A DNA stretch of 64,000 bases from Nocardiopsis terrae (GCF_014651695.1 NZ_BMXJ01000002.1:558001-622000); one strand, 5' to 3'; counted from the stretch's first letter, positions 25,897-35,907 are shown. Made by a program: numbers and translations. Notes: generated by a model from the sequence alone, not told the origin.

Positions 25897-26152
25897 GGGC
25901 GGCCGGGGCCACGGTCGGGCTGCGGCCGGCGGCCGGGCCGGTCGAACGGCCGCACCGGGGCGAAGTGCCGCTGCGGCGGGGAAGGGCCGATGCCCACGGC
26001 ACGGGGCGTACGCGTACGCGCGTGGCCGGGCCGCCCCGCTCCCAATTCGCTACTCTTGGTGATCGGATAGTGACAACGGACATCGGAACTCTCGGCGCGC
26101 GTCACCGTCGACACCGCCCGATGACCGCAATACCGGCTACAGGAGGACCAGC

Positions 26153-26710
26153 ATGACGAGGAAGACCACGGCCACAGCCCGCATCCGGACCAGGACCGCG
26201 GTGCTCACCGCCGCGATGATCGCCGCGCCCGCCGCCGTCGCCGTGCCCGCCGCCGCGCAGGAGCCCATGCGCGACTGCGCTGTCTCAGACTTCGAGATCG
26301 TCGAGAACGAGCGCCGAGCCGCCGCGGGCACCGCCTACATCGAGTTCACCATGACGCGGACCGGCGAAGGGGAGACACCCGCCCAGGAACCGTGCAACCT
26401 CTACCGGCACGCCAGTCTGAACTGGGTGGACGACCAGGGCGAGCGTGTCGGTGCCTGGGCCGTGCGAGAGGGCGGGGGCGACTCGTTCACCGTGGAGCCG
26501 GAGGGGACCGCGCTGCTGACCGTGGCCCAGCCCAACCCGGACAACTACGACCCGCAACTGTGCGAGCCCACGCCCGTGGCGGGCATCGAGGTGTCGCTCT
26601 ACATCGCCGAGGCCCCGGTCACCGTCCCCACAGGCGGCCATGACACCGCCTGTGCCAACCCCGAGGTCGCCGTGCCCCGGTACACGATCGAACCGGGCGA
26701 GGTGTACTGA
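26153..26710 (+). CDS. Secreted DUF4232 domain protein
   Basis: The 185-residue protein has an excellent ribosome site (AGGAGG) 7 nt before the ATG. A signal peptide (Arg/Thr-rich start, Ala-rich core, AAAQEP cleavage region near residue 36) is followed by a DUF4232 domain. Typical DUF4232 features are FTMTRTGEG with a CNLYRHASL strand, a GGGDSFTVEPEGTALLTV strand and paired cysteines. Function of the family is unknown; members are extracellular or lipoprotein-like. The upstream TACTCT at 26051 could be the -10 box, but this would give a long 5' UTR. Confidence 0.85.
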   Translation: MTRKTTATARIRTRTAVLTAAMIAAPAAVAVPAAAQEPMRDCAVSDFEIVENERRAAAGTAYIEFTMTRTGEGETPAQEPCNLYRHASLNWVDDQGERVGAWAVREGGGDSFTVEPEGTALLTVAQPNPDNYDPQLCEPTPVAGIEVSLYIAEAPVTVPTGGHDTACANPEVAVPRYTIEPGEVY

Positions 26711-26785
26711 CCCCGGAGGTCGGTGACACCCGCCCCCTTGGACGGACACCGGGCCCCCGGACCCGCATCCGCGCGGCTCCCCTCC

Positions 26786-27907
26786 CTACGCCCCGGAGCC
26801 GGGGCTGAGGCGCTTCACCGCGGCTTCCACCCGTTCGTCGGTGGCGGTGAAGGCCACCCGCACGTGACCGGCGCCGGCGGGACCGTAGAACGTCCCCGGG
26901 GCGACCAGCACCCCGAGTTTGGCGAGGGCGCCCACGGCGCTCCACGAGTCGTGTTCGGGGTGGCTGGCCCACAGGTACAGGCCCGCGTCGGAGTGCTCGA
27001 TGGTCCAGCCGGCGCTTTCGAGGGCGGCGCGCAGTTCGGTGCGGCGGGCCCGGTAGGTCTCCTTCTGGCGGGCGGCGTGCTCGTCGTCGTCCAGGGCGGC
27101 CTTCATGGCCGCCTGGACGGGGGCGGGAACGATCATTCCGGCGTGTTTGCGCACGGCGAGGAGCTCGGAGACCAGGTTGGGGTCGCCCGCGACGAAGGCG
27201 GCGCGGTATCCGGCGAGGTTCGAGCGCTTGGACAGCGAGTGCACGGCCAGGAGGTTGGCGTGGGAGTCGCCGCACACGTCCGGGTGCAGGATCGACACGG
27301 GTCGCGGGTCGGTCCAGCCGAGGTCGAGGTAGCACTCGTCGGAGGCGACGATCGCGCCCCGCTCCCGGGCCCACTCCACGACCTTGCGGAGGTGGTCGAC
27401 GCCGAGCACGCGACCGGTCGGGTTGCCGGGCGAGTTCACCCACACCAGCTTCACGTCGGCCGGGCCGAGCGCGGTGAGGCCGTCGGAGGCGACCGGGGTG
27501 GCACCCGCGATCCGCACGCCCACGTCGTAGGTGGGGTAGGCGAGTTCGGGGTGGACGACCGTGTCGCCGGCGCCCAGGCCGAGCAGGGTCGGCAACCAGG
27601 CCACCAGCTCCTTGGAGCCGACCGTGGGCAGGACCGCGCCTTCGGCGACGCGTACCCCGTGGCGGCGTTCGAGCCAGTCCCGGATCGAGGCGCGCAGCTC
27701 GGACGTGCCCCAGGTCGTCGGGTACCCGGGCGAGTCGGCCGCGTCGGCGAGGGCGCTGCGCAGGCTGGCGGGCACCGGGTCGACGGGGGTGCCGACGGAC
27801 AGGTCGACGATGCCGTCGGGGTGGGCCGAGGCCGTCCTCTTGTACGGCGTCAGCCGGTCCCACGGGAAGGTCGGGAGCCGGTCGGTCACCGGTCGCCGTT
27901 CACCCAT
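26786..27907 (-). CDS. dapC: Succinyldiaminopimelate transaminase
   Basis: The 373-residue fold-type I PLP aminotransferase should convert N-succinyl-2-amino-6-oxopimelate to N-succinyl-LL-DAP. Motifs in order: TVGSKELVAWLPTLLG, PELAYPTYDVG, WVNSPGNPTGRVL, SDECYLDLGW, the PLP lysine in VHSLSKRSNLAGYR, and a C-terminal RVAFTAT with the carboxylate-binding Arg. ATG at 27907 has GGAGAG upstream. It lies directly after fdxA on the same strand, a conserved actinobacterial pairing, although a perfect palindrome separates the two. With dapD and dapE it completes the succinylase steps. Confidence 0.93.
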   Translation of the reverse strand: MGERRPVTDRLPTFPWDRLTPYKRTASAHPDGIVDLSVGTPVDPVPASLRSALADAADSPGYPTTWGTSELRASIRDWLERRHGVRVAEGAVLPTVGSKELVAWLPTLLGLGAGDTVVHPELAYPTYDVGVRIAGATPVASDGLTALGPADVKLVWVNSPGNPTGRVLGVDHLRKVVEWARERGAIVASDECYLDLGWTDPRPVSILHPDVCGDSHANLLAVHSLSKRSNLAGYRAAFVAGDPNLVSELLAVRKHAGMIVPAPVQAAMKAALDDDEHAARQKETYRARRTELRAALESAGWTIEHSDAGLYLWASHPEHDSWSAVGALAKLGVLVAPGTFYGPAGAGHVRVAFTATDERVEAAVKRLSPGSGA

Positions 27908-27939
27908 CGTGCACTCTCCATCCTGTATCTCACACAACA

Positions 27940-27977
27940 GTGTCGTGCCGACCCCCGGCCGGGGGTCGGCACGACAC
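27940..27977 (-). terminator. Perfect 38-bp palindrome between fdxA and dapC
   Basis: The two 19-base halves are exact reverse complements. It lies 50 bp past the fdxA stop and ends 33 bp before the dapC ATG; T-containing sequence (CTGTTGTGTG) follows on the minus strand. It probably terminates fdxA, or partly limits read-through into dapC. Confidence 0.8.
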
Positions 27978-28027
27978 GTGCACGCCACGCAACCTCTGCG
28001 CCAAGGGGATGCGGTGGTGGGTTGACG

Positions 28028-28348
28028 CTATTCGGCCTGCGGAGGCAGCTTGGCGACGATCGGGTGGTCGCGGTCGATCTTGCCGACCTTCGAGGCGCCG
28101 CCGGGCGAACCGAGGTCGTCGAAGAAATCGACGTTCGCCTTGTAGAACTCGGACCACTGCTCCGGCAGGTCGTCCTCGTAGTAGATGGCCTCGACCGGGC
28201 AGACCGGCTCACACGCACCGCAGTCAACGCACTCGTCCGGGTGGATATAGAGCATGCGGTCGCCCTCGTAGATGCAGTCCACAGGGCACTCGTCAATGCA
28301 CGCCTTGTCCAGCACATCAACACAGGGCTGCGCGATGACGTAGGTCAC
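28028..28348 (-). CDS. fdxA: 7Fe ferredoxin (3Fe-4S/4Fe-4S)
   Basis: The 106-residue electron carrier shows the FdxA pattern: VIAQPCVDVLDKACIDECPVD for the first cluster, then HPDECVDCGACEPVCPVEAI for the 4Fe-4S cluster. The tail with FYKANVDFFDDLGSPGGAS is typical of actinobacterial and thermophile 7Fe ferredoxins. GTG start at 28348 with AAGGAG upstream. It serves as electron donor to partners such as P450s or redox enzymes, none of which lie next to it. It precedes dapC. Confidence 0.95.
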   Translation of the reverse strand: MTYVIAQPCVDVLDKACIDECPVDCIYEGDRMLYIHPDECVDCGACEPVCPVEAIYYEDDLPEQWSEFYKANVDFFDDLGSPGGASKVGKIDRDHPIVAKLPPQAE

Positions 28349-28532
28349 GTCGTACTCCTTGTCTCACCCCCGCTTACCCGCGGGGGAGGCGGGGACCTTC
28401 AGAGTTCCCCGGAGCCGGTCCCGACGTGCGGGCGTCGTTCGCGGTCCGGGCTCTGCAAGCTATTGGCACAGATGTCGTCCTCCTAGTATGGCGTCGGAGA
28501 ACACCCATCGCACACTCGGGGGTCGGGATTTC

Positions 28533-28790
28533 ATGCACTTGCGAGGACAACTGGTCCACAGGATCGTTCCGGAGGACCTCGGCCGGCGGGTCTCCGTGCG
28601 AATCACCCTCCCCGAAGGAGGATTCACCGATATCGTCGGTGTGGTCGAGTCCTGGGCCGAAAACGTGCTCACACTGCGCAGGAGGGACGACTCGACGGTG
28701 GAGGTCGCCGAGTCCGACATCGTCGCGAGCCGTGTCGTTCCCCCGGTTCCTCCGCGTCGGCGCGGCGGGCGCCCCCCGGAGGCGCCCTGA
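28533..28790 (+). CDS. Small SH3-like domain protein (stand-alone GNAT N-domain-like)
   Basis: The 85-residue protein reads like the N-terminal beta-barrel domain that precedes the catalytic domain in some actinobacterial GNAT acetyltransferases (GRRVSVRITLPEGG, VVESWAENVLTLRRRDDS, a VEVAESDIVASRVVPP end). No acetyl-CoA-binding domain follows in any frame. ATG at 28533 is chosen; the ATG at 28488 overlaps the probable -10 box TAGTAT (28484-28489). It is divergent from fdxA. It could bind RNA or protein, or be what is left of a larger enzyme. Family assignment is tentative. Confidence 0.6.
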   Translation: MHLRGQLVHRIVPEDLGRRVSVRITLPEGGFTDIVGVVESWAENVLTLRRRDDSTVEVAESDIVASRVVPPVPPRRRGGRPPEAP

Positions 28791-28951
28791 GCGTTCGTCC
28801 AGGCATTCTTCGGCCTTTCCGGGGTAGGAGAGGCTCAGCCCCGGCACGGTGGTTCCCCCAACCGCGGCCTCGGGCGGACAACGAAGCACCGGGCCCGGCC
28901 GTCCCACCCTGACGGACCGGGCACGAGGTACGCGGGGAGGTGGCGCCCATC

Positions 28952-30313
28952 ATGAGGGAGGCAGTCGCGTCCGCCCTCGCCGAACTGGCCCGGCGGGACG
29001 AGCGGGCCGCCGACATGGCGCGTCTGGCCCTGGACACGCTCGCCCCCGAGCAGGAGATCCAACAGCTGAACCAGCACGCCGTGCAGCGTTTCTGCTGGTA
29101 CGAACTCCCCATGCGCTTCCAGGACTCCGCCGACGACCGGCTGTTCGCGGTGCGCTCCCTGGGCCACCTCCTCCAGCTCCTCAAGCTGAACCGGTACGCG
29201 CAGATCTGTTCGGCCCCCGAGACCGCCACCCTGCTCACCCTCTACGACAGGGACCACACCGCGGGCCTGGCCATGTACGAGAGGCTCATGTGGGAGTCCG
29301 GGGTGGAACCGCCCGACCTGCCCGAGCTAACCTGGGGCACCGCCGTCGGCGACGTCGAGCTGCACGCCCGCCGGGAGACCGCGGCCGCCCTCGAACTCGC
29401 GATCTCCCTGGGCGACATCCGCCCCGGCAAACGCGGTTGGCGCCCCGCCCAGGAACGGTTCGCGCGGTCCTTCCTCACCCAGCCCGACCTGCGGGGGCTC
29501 AGCCACCTGGACCGGATCCGGGAGGAACGGGTACGCGCGTGGATGTCCTCGTCCTCGCACCCGCACCGGCAACGCCTGTGGCCCCTGGTGGGGCAGATCA
29601 TCGCCGGGGCGGACGTGCCGCGCGGTTCCGTCGCCGCCATGGCGCCGCTGCAACGGCTGCTGGACCTGGCCGCGGACGGGATCGCCCTCACCCAGATCGG
29701 TTACATCTCCCCCGGCGTGGTCCGGCAGATGTGCGAGGACTTCGGCTGGTCCACCTCACCCGAGCCGCCGCGCAGCGAGACCGACGCCACCCAGCTCATC
29801 TCCCTCCACCAGGTACTGCGGACCATGCGGGCCGTGCGCCGTTCCGGTCGGCGGCTCGAACTCACCCGCCGGGGCCAGCAGCTGCGCGAGGACCCCGAAG
29901 CACTGTGGCAGGCCGCCACGGAGACCCTGTGCCGGACCGGCGGCTTCGAGCAGGCCGCCGCGGAGACCCTGCTGGGCATGCTGCTGGCCCGTTCCCCGCA
30001 GGGCCTGGGCTCGCACGCCCGGCGCGGGATCTCCGACGCCGAGGCCGCCGAACGGGTGCTCACCGAGTCCGGTTGGCGCCCCGTGGAGCCGCCGGTCACC
30101 GCGGGGCGGCACGCGGCCGCGCACCGGCGCGCCGCCGAAACCGCCTCCGACCAGGTGCGCGCGATGGTCATGGCGGTCGGCTGGCTGTTGGAGGCGCTCG
30201 GCCTGGTGGCCGGGTGCGACAGCGACGGCCGCCGGGAACTCACCCCGCAGGGGAGGGCGTTCGCGGTCGCGTGCCTGCACAAGTCCGCGGTGGCGCCCCG
30301 TGCGGTGGTCTGA
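28952..30313 (+). CDS. Large helical protein of unknown function (pRiA4b ORF-3-associated domain-like)
   Basis: The 453-residue soluble protein starts at an ATG with GGGGAGG 11 nt upstream. Its middle (about 215-310) contains GYISPGVVRQMCEDFGW, then LISLHQVLRTMRAVRRSGRRLELTRRG-like sequence and a leucine/alanine-rich helix. This resembles winged-helix-like domains found with plasmid pRiA4b ORF-3 proteins. The first 120 residues are helical, with an Arg/Glu-rich start. No catalytic motif is apparent. The family match is weak and I assign no function. The next gene, a site-2 protease, follows after 92 bp. Confidence 0.7.
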   Translation: MREAVASALAELARRDERAADMARLALDTLAPEQEIQQLNQHAVQRFCWYELPMRFQDSADDRLFAVRSLGHLLQLLKLNRYAQICSAPETATLLTLYDRDHTAGLAMYERLMWESGVEPPDLPELTWGTAVGDVELHARRETAAALELAISLGDIRPGKRGWRPAQERFARSFLTQPDLRGLSHLDRIREERVRAWMSSSSHPHRQRLWPLVGQIIAGADVPRGSVAAMAPLQRLLDLAADGIALTQIGYISPGVVRQMCEDFGWSTSPEPPRSETDATQLISLHQVLRTMRAVRRSGRRLELTRRGQQLREDPEALWQAATETLCRTGGFEQAAAETLLGMLLARSPQGLGSHARRGISDAEAAERVLTESGWRPVEPPVTAGRHAAAHRRAAETASDQVRAMVMAVGWLLEALGLVAGCDSDGRRELTPQGRAFAVACLHKSAVAPRAVV

Positions 30314-30405
30314 CCCGCCAGCCGCGCCCCGCGGCACCCGCTGCGAGAAGGTTCGGACCAGGGCCTAACCTGGAGCGCGAACCACCCGCGACCAGCAGGA
30401 GCACC

Positions 30406-31461
30406 ATGCCCACGCCCGAGCCGCCGCAGAAGGCGGAACCCGACGACGTGACCGTTGCCGACGCCGAGAACCCGGACTCCGGCGACGGGGCACACGTCGC
30501 CGACCCGTGGGAGCAGATGCCCGACGACGCACTGAACGCCGCCGGGGTCGGCGCGGAGCGCGCAGACGACCCTGCCGCCGACCGTGACGGCGGGACGGTG
30601 GGCGCTCCGACGTCCGAGGAGGAGGCTTCGGGCGGGGACGACCGTGAGGAAACCGCGCCCAGGCAGGAGAGCTGGGCGGACTTCCTGCCCAGCCCGGTGT
30701 TCGTCCTGTTGCTCGGGCTGACCGGGTTCGCGGGGTGGCTGTCCTGGCGTGCCGTGGAGCTGGACTGGGCCGCCGAGGGGACTGCCGTCACCCCGTTGAT
30801 CCCGCCGCTGCTCATCCTGCTCGGCTGGATCGCGTCCGTGGCCGTGCACGAGTTCGCGCACGCCCTGACCGCCTACCTGGCCGGGGACCGCTCCCTGCGC
30901 GGCAGCGGCTACCTGCGGTTCAACCCCTTCGCCTACCGGGAGGCCTTCGGCGGTCTGGTGCTGCCCTCGGTCTACCTGGGGCTGGGCGGGTTCGGCCTGA
31001 ACGGGCCGCCCACCTACGTGGACTGGGAACGTGTCCCGACCCGCGGCCGCCGCGTCATGGTGGCGCTGGCCGGTCCGCTGGCCAGCCTGCTGCTGTCGGC
31101 CGCGCTGGCGCTCACCGTGTCACTGTTGGTGCCGCTCGGCCAGGACAGTGTGAACTGGGCGATCTCCGCGATGGCCTTCCTGTCCTTCGCCAACCTGACC
31201 AGCGCGCTGGTGAACCTGCTGCCGTTCCCGGGCCTGGACGGGTACCACGTCCTGGCCGCCTTCCGGGGCGCCCGGTGGACCGGTTTCGTCAGGGCCAACG
31301 GCCTGTTCTGCTCGATCGCGGTGTTCGCGGTGCTGTGGCTGCCGGTGGTCCGGGACCTGTTCGACACCCTGGTCTACACCCTGTTCGACCTGGTCCTGCC
31401 GAACCCGAGCGTTCCCGGGATGATGTTCCACGGCAAGCTGCTCCTGCAGTTCTGGGCCTAG
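30406..31461 (+). CDS. Site-2 protease family membrane metalloprotease (M50)
   Basis: The 351-residue protein has an acidic disordered N-terminus of about 90 residues and about six membrane helices. The zinc motif HEFAH lies at 148-152 inside ASVAVHEFAHALTAYLAG. The third ligand motif is in NLLPFPGLDGYHVL near the C-terminus. Site-2 proteases cut membrane-bound regulators such as anti-sigma factors or clear signal peptides. ATG at 30406 has AGCAGGAG upstream. It is not next to rseA, but cleavage of that anti-sigma factor after HtrA-type cutting would be a reasonable role (inference). Its stop overlaps the convergent DUF6113 gene's stop. Confidence 0.9.
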   Translation: MPTPEPPQKAEPDDVTVADAENPDSGDGAHVADPWEQMPDDALNAAGVGAERADDPAADRDGGTVGAPTSEEEASGGDDREETAPRQESWADFLPSPVFVLLLGLTGFAGWLSWRAVELDWAAEGTAVTPLIPPLLILLGWIASVAVHEFAHALTAYLAGDRSLRGSGYLRFNPFAYREAFGGLVLPSVYLGLGGFGLNGPPTYVDWERVPTRGRRVMVALAGPLASLLLSAALALTVSLLVPLGQDSVNWAISAMAFLSFANLTSALVNLLPFPGLDGYHVLAAFRGARWTGFVRANGLFCSIAVFAVLWLPVVRDLFDTLVYTLFDLVLPNPSVPGMMFHGKLLLQFWA

Positions 31462-32033
31462 GGCCGGTCCTGGGCCCGGTCCGGCTGCGGGGCGGGGGCG
31501 GGCCGCGCCGGAAGCACGACACTGCGCACCACCCCGGCCGCGAGGGCGGCCATGGAGCCGAACAGGAAGAGGTAGTTGACCAGCTTGGCGGAGAAGACGA
31601 TGTCGCCGCCGGGCAGGTAGCCGAGCATGCCGAGCAGGGCCGTCACGTAGCCGACCGCGAAGCCCAGGGCGCCGGACTGGCGACGGCTCCCCCACCCGGC
31701 GAGACGGCAGACCGCGTACAGCAGCACCAGGAAGGCGAGCACGGCGACGACGCTCCCGGCCTTCACCGCCGCTCCCAGGTTCCAGAAGTGGGCGAGCCAC
31801 CCCACCCCGAACCCGGACAGCACCCCCACGGTCAGGCCCGCGACGAACAGGACCGCGAAGGAGAGCACGGTCACCGCCGAGGACACGAACGGGCGCGGGC
31901 GGCTTTGCGGCGTCTGGGCCGTTTCAGGAGTGGTCACGGAAGACGAGGGTAGGCGCTCCGGGTCGGGGGCGGAGCCGCCCCCGGACGTGTCGTCCGGCCC
32001 CTCCGGGCCCGTGGACCGGTCCTTCGGGTTCAC
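31458..32033 (-). CDS. DUF6113-like integral membrane protein
   Basis: The 191-residue protein has a hydrophilic Pro/Ser/Gly-rich N-terminus of about 50 residues and four to five membrane helices. It begins at a GTG overlapping the mshB stop (GTGA), so it is translationally coupled. This arrangement after mshB is one I associate with DUF6113 in actinobacteria. Function unknown; the coupling hints at a link to mycothiol or to the membrane side of the same operon. Confidence 0.75.
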   Translation of the reverse strand: MNPKDRSTGPEGPDDTSGGGSAPDPERLPSSSVTTPETAQTPQSRPRPFVSSAVTVLSFAVLFVAGLTVGVLSGFGVGWLAHFWNLGAAVKAGSVVAVLAFLVLLYAVCRLAGWGSRRQSGALGFAVGYVTALLGMLGYLPGGDIVFSAKLVNYLFLFGSMAALAAGVVRSVVLPARPAPAPQPDRAQDRP

Positions 32034-32896
32034 AGACCTGCGAAGAGGTCGGACTCGTAACCGTCCTCCCCGGCCTTGGGCGGCGGGCCCATCAGCAGGG
32101 TGAAGTGTTCGACGGCGTCGATCTCCTGGGCGATGCCGTTGGACAGCGCGAACCGTTCCCCGTCCACGGTGATCTGGGTGGCGTGCGCCCGCATCGCCAG
32201 GGCCTTGGCCGCCCAGTGGTCGGTGGCGTCGACGCGGGTGGTGACGACCGGGTCGGGGGTGCCCCGGGCGATGTCCGACACCTCCTGGGGCGGGGTGAAG
32301 GGCCCCGCCTCCTCGTTGAGCCGGGCGATGGACTCCTCGATCCGGGAGACCGGCTGGGCGATCGCGTAGAGCTTGCCGACCTGCCAGGGCGTGCCGGGCA
32401 TGGCCCGCTCGTTGGCCTTGGCGCAGGCCCGCCGGGTGACCCGGTGGGCCTGGACGTGGTCGGGGTGGCCGTAGCCGCCGTGCTCGTCGTAGCTGACCAG
32501 GACGTGCGGCCGGACCTCGCGGATGATCTCGGCGAGGCGTCTGGCCGCCTCCTCGACGTCGGCTCCCCAGAAGGCCCGGGGGTGCCCGTTGGCGGGACCG
32601 CCCATCATCCCGGAGTCCCGGTAGTGTCCGGGTCCGCCGAGGAAGCGGTGGTCCCGGACCCCCAGGGCCACACAGGCCCGGTCGAGCTCCCCGACCCGGT
32701 ACTCGCCCAGGGTGTCCTCGCGGTCGGAGGTCAGGTGTGCGAGGTCGGCGGGGATGACCTCGCCCTCCTCGCCCAGGGTGCAGGTCACCAGGGTGACCCG
32801 GGCCCCCTCGGCCGCGTACTTCGCCAGCGTGGCACCGGTGACGATGCTCTCGTCGTCCGGGTGCGCGTGCACCATCATCAGTCGCCTGTCCATCAC
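32030..32896 (-). CDS. mshB: Mycothiol biosynthesis deacetylase MshB
   Basis: The 288-residue zinc deacetylase removes the acetyl group from GlcNAc-inositol, giving GlcN-Ins for mycothiol. It shows the LmbE/PIG-L motif [12 protein letters not shown] (zinc His-Pro-Asp-Asp), [17 protein letters not shown] and the second metal motif [16 protein letters not shown]. Length matches MshB. The start is drawn at GTG 32896 because TATTGT (32909-32904) ends exactly 7 nt before it, predicting a leaderless mRNA; the ATG at 32893 is the alternative. Stop overlaps the DUF6113 start. It is direct evidence that the organism makes mycothiol. Confidence 0.95.
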   Translation of the reverse strand: MMDRRLMMVHAHPDDESIVTGATLAKYAAEGARVTLVTCTLGEEGEVIPADLAHLTSDREDTLGEYRVGELDRACVALGVRDHRFLGGPGHYRDSGMMGGPANGHPRAFWGADVEEAARRLAEIIREVRPHVLVSYDEHGGYGHPDHVQAHRVTRRACAKANERAMPGTPWQVGKLYAIAQPVSRIEESIARLNEEAGPFTPPQEVSDIARGTPDPVVTTRVDATDHWAAKALAMRAHATQITVDGERFALSNGIAQEIDAVEHFTLLMGPPPKAGEDGYESDLFAGL

Positions 32897-32996
32897 CCAG
32901 CGAACAATACCGCCCGGATGCGTTCTTCCCGGTCCAAACGGCCGCACCGGCCCCGCCCGGGAGCGGGACCCGCGTGGAATGGGACACAATCTGCCT

Positions 32997-35222
32997 ATGA
33001 GCTTTCCTCGCCAACAGGCCCGAACCCAGCGCTTCACGATCGGAGTCCCCCGCGCGTTCCAGATCTCCCCGGACGGGGCGCGCGTCACCTTCCTGCGCGG
33101 GCGCAGCGGCACGGACAGGGCGACCTGTCTGTGGCTGTACTCCGCCGGGGCGGGCACCGCGACGGTCCTCGCCGACCCCGGGGAGCTCGGCGCCGACGAC
33201 GAGAACCTGCCGCCCGAGGAACGGGCCCGCCGCGAGCGGATGCGCGAGCACGGCGGCGGCATCGTCTCGTACACGGTGGACGACGCCTTCACCCGGGCCG
33301 TGTTCACCCTGTCCGGCCGGGTGTTCTACGTCGACCTGGTCGGCGACGACACCGAACCGCGTGAGCTGCCGGTGGCCAGCCCGGCCGTGGACCCGCGGAT
33401 CAACCCGGCCGGCGACCGGGTGGCCTACGTCCACCGGGGCGCGGTCCGGGTCGTCGACCTCGCGGACAACGGCGACGAGGACCGCGACCGGGTGCTGGTG
33501 GAGCCGGACGGAGAGAACGTCACCTGGGGTCTGGCCGACCTGGTCTCCGCCGAGGAGATGGGGCGGGTGCGCGGTTTCTGGTGGTCGCCCGACGGCGGTT
33601 CGCTGGCGGTCAGCCGGGTGGACGAGTCCGAGGTGAACCGCTGGTTCGTGGGCGACCCGAACCAGCCGGGACAGGAGCCGCAGCCGCTGCGCTACCCGGC
33701 GGCCGGGACCGCCAACCCGGACGTGCGGCTGGCCGTGCTCCCCGTGCCGTCCGCGACCGCCTACCGGCGGGACGGCCGCCCCGAACCCACGCCGATCGAG
33801 TGGGACCGCGGGGAGCTGCCGTACGTGCCCACCGTGGACTGGACCAGCGGTCCGGACGGCAACCCCGTCCTGGTGTTCACCGCCCAGAGCCGTGACCAGC
33901 GCACCCTCAGCCTGTTCAGCGCCGACCCCGCGACCGGTCTGGTGTCGGCCACCCGGACCGAGAGCGACGGCGTGTGGGTCGAGATCATGCCGGGCGTTCC
34001 GGACTTCACCGCCGCGGGCGAGCTGGTGTGGATCGGCCGCGAGAACGGTGACGGTGAGCGCCGGGTGTACGTGGGCGAGCGCGCGGTCAGCCCCGCGGGT
34101 GTGTACGTGCGCGGTGTGGTGGGCGTGGACGGCGACCGGGTGCTGTTCTCCGGTTCACCGGAGGGCCGCCCCGGCGACCAGTCGCTGTGGCTGGCCGACA
34201 CCCGGCTGGGCACCTGCGCCCCGGTGGAACTGCCGGACGGTTTCGGGTCGGCCGGGGGTTCCGACGACGGGCACGGGGGTGTGCGCTCCGGTCGGCTGCG
34301 CGGCGACACCCTCGTTGTGCAGCACCGGTCCCTGGACTTCACCGGGGTGCGGACCCTGGTGGTCCGCAACGCCAGCACCGAGACCCGCCGCACCCACGGT
34401 GAGATCGAGAGCCTCGCCGAGGTCCCGGAACTCCCGGACCCGCGGGTGGAGTCCTGGCTGGCCGGGGAGCGGAAGATCCCGACCGCCCTGCTGCTGCCGT
34501 CCTGGTACCGCGAGGGCGACGCGCCCCTCCCGGTGCTGGTCGCCCCCTACGGCGGCCCGCACGCACAGCGGGTGCTCAACGCCCGCGGCGCGTACCTGTC
34601 GTCCCAGTGGTTCGCCGAGCAGGGGTTCGCGGTCCTCATCGCGGACGGGCGCGGCACCCCGGGTGTGGACCTGGCCTATGAGCAGGCGGTCCACCACGAC
34701 CTCGCCGAACCGGTCCTGGAGGACCAGGTGGCGGCGCTGGAGGACGCGGCGGAGCGGTTCGGCTGCCTGGACCTGGCCCGGGTCGGCATCCACGGGTGGT
34801 CGTTCGGCGGGTACCTGGCGGCGCTGGCGGTACTGCGCCGTCCGGACGTGTTCCACGCGGCGGTGGCGGGTGCCCCGGTGATCGACTGGGCGCTGTACGA
34901 CACGCACTACACCGAGCGCTACCTGGGGACCCCGCAGGAGCAGGAGGAGGTGTACGCGAGGACGTCGCTGATGGCCGACGCCGCCAAGCTGGAGCGGCCG
35001 CTGATGCTGATCCACGGCCTGATCGACGACAACGTGGTGTTCGCGCACACCCAGCGGATGTCCGAGGCCCTGCTCGCGGCGGGCCGCCCGCACACGGTGC
35101 TGCCGCTGGCGGGCGTGACCCACAGCCCGTCGGACCCGGTCACCGCGGAGAACCTGCTGCTGTTGCAGGTGGACTTCCTCAAGGAGAACCTCAGGAGCGG
35201 GCAGGTGAAGCCGGGCGAGTAG
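32997..35222 (+). CDS. S9 family prolyl oligopeptidase (dipeptidyl-peptidase-like)
   Basis: The 741-residue protein has a beta-propeller N-domain (about 1-480) and a C-terminal alpha/beta-hydrolase. The nucleophile S602 is in HGWSFGGYL, the acid D677 in GLIDDNV and H709 in [17 protein letters not shown] oxyanion-region segment precedes the nucleophile, as in DPP4/acylaminoacyl peptidases. There is no signal peptide, so it is cytosolic and probably trims peptides. A possible weak -10 (CACAAT) ends 6 nt before the ATG. It is divergent from mshB. Confidence 0.94.
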   Translation: MSFPRQQARTQRFTIGVPRAFQISPDGARVTFLRGRSGTDRATCLWLYSAGAGTATVLADPGELGADDENLPPEERARRERMREHGGGIVSYTVDDAFTRAVFTLSGRVFYVDLVGDDTEPRELPVASPAVDPRINPAGDRVAYVHRGAVRVVDLADNGDEDRDRVLVEPDGENVTWGLADLVSAEEMGRVRGFWWSPDGGSLAVSRVDESEVNRWFVGDPNQPGQEPQPLRYPAAGTANPDVRLAVLPVPSATAYRRDGRPEPTPIEWDRGELPYVPTVDWTSGPDGNPVLVFTAQSRDQRTLSLFSADPATGLVSATRTESDGVWVEIMPGVPDFTAAGELVWIGRENGDGERRVYVGERAVSPAGVYVRGVVGVDGDRVLFSGSPEGRPGDQSLWLADTRLGTCAPVELPDGFGSAGGSDDGHGGVRSGRLRGDTLVVQHRSLDFTGVRTLVVRNASTETRRTHGEIESLAEVPELPDPRVESWLAGERKIPTALLLPSWYREGDAPLPVLVAPYGGPHAQRVLNARGAYLSSQWFAEQGFAVLIADGRGTPGVDLAYEQAVHHDLAEPVLEDQVAALEDAAERFGCLDLARVGIHGWSFGGYLAALAVLRRPDVFHAAVAGAPVIDWALYDTHYTERYLGTPQEQEEVYARTSLMADAAKLERPLMLIHGLIDDNVVFAHTQRMSEALLAAGRPHTVLPLAGVTHSPSDPVTAENLLLLQVDFLKENLRSGQVKPGE

Positions 35223-35394
35223 CGGCTGGACCTTCCCCGAGTCGGCGGCCCGGCGCCGCGTGCCCGCACAGGACGCGCGGCGCCGCCCTCCACCCCGAGC
35301 AGGACCGTGCCCGCGAGGGACCGCTGTCCCGGGTCCGCGTCTGGCCGCCTGATCCCGGCTGAGGCGGTTCGGAGGACAGGTCTAGCCTGGTGGC

Positions 35395-35784
35395 ATGCGT
35401 TCGTACACCCCGCTGGTGGCCCTGGCTGCCGACCTGCTCTGCGTGCTCGTCTTCGTCGTGGTGGGCAAGGCCGACCACGCGACCGGCCTGGCTCCGGCCG
35501 CCGTGGCCGGGACCGCGTGGCCGTTCCTGGTCGCGTTGGCCCTGGGATGGGTCGTCACCCTGGCCTGGCGCTCCCCCGTCCGCGTCTGGCCGACCGGGGT
35601 CCTGGTGTGGGCGGTGACGGTCGCGGGCGCGATGCCGCTGCGCCTGCTCGGCGGGGAGGGGGCGCCGTTCTCCTTCGTGCTGGTGACCTCCCTGTTCCTG
35701 GCCGCGACCATGCTCGGCTGGCGGGCCTCGGTCCTGCTGGTGACCGTGCGGAGGCGCCAGGGCCGACGTCGTCCGGGGCCGTGA
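35395..35784 (+). CDS. DUF3054 family membrane protein
   Basis: The 129-residue protein has four membrane helices separated by short loops, with the conserved DUF3054 signs (an Ala-Asp pair early in helix 1, PFLVALALGWVV, MPLRLLGG). Function is unknown. TAGCCT (35383-35388) ends 6 nt before the ATG and no ribosome site is visible, so it is probably leaderless. Confidence 0.88.
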   Translation: MRSYTPLVALAADLLCVLVFVVVGKADHATGLAPAAVAGTAWPFLVALALGWVVTLAWRSPVRVWPTGVLVWAVTVAGAMPLRLLGGEGAPFSFVLVTSLFLAATMLGWRASVLLVTVRRRQGRRRPGP

Positions 35785-35907
35785 CTTTCACGGGAACGTC
35801 CGCCTGGGGGCGCCGGGCCTTCACCGGTCCACGACCGGGTTCCGGGCCAGGCCGGACGGAGCCCCGGCCTGCTCGGACGGCTTCGGGCGGTTCGTAAGCT
35901 GGAAACG

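Noticed and set aside
28488..28790. A longer form of the SH3-like protein from the ATG at 28488
   Set aside because: That ATG overlaps the probable -10 box TAGTAT and has no ribosome site; 28533 is the better start.
28849..31461. An 870-codon frame covering the unknown protein and the site-2 protease
   Set aside because: Only its last 351 codons are the protease. The earlier part is an Arg/Pro-rich shadow of the 28952-30313 gene, and a ribosome site and ATG mark the real start at 30406.
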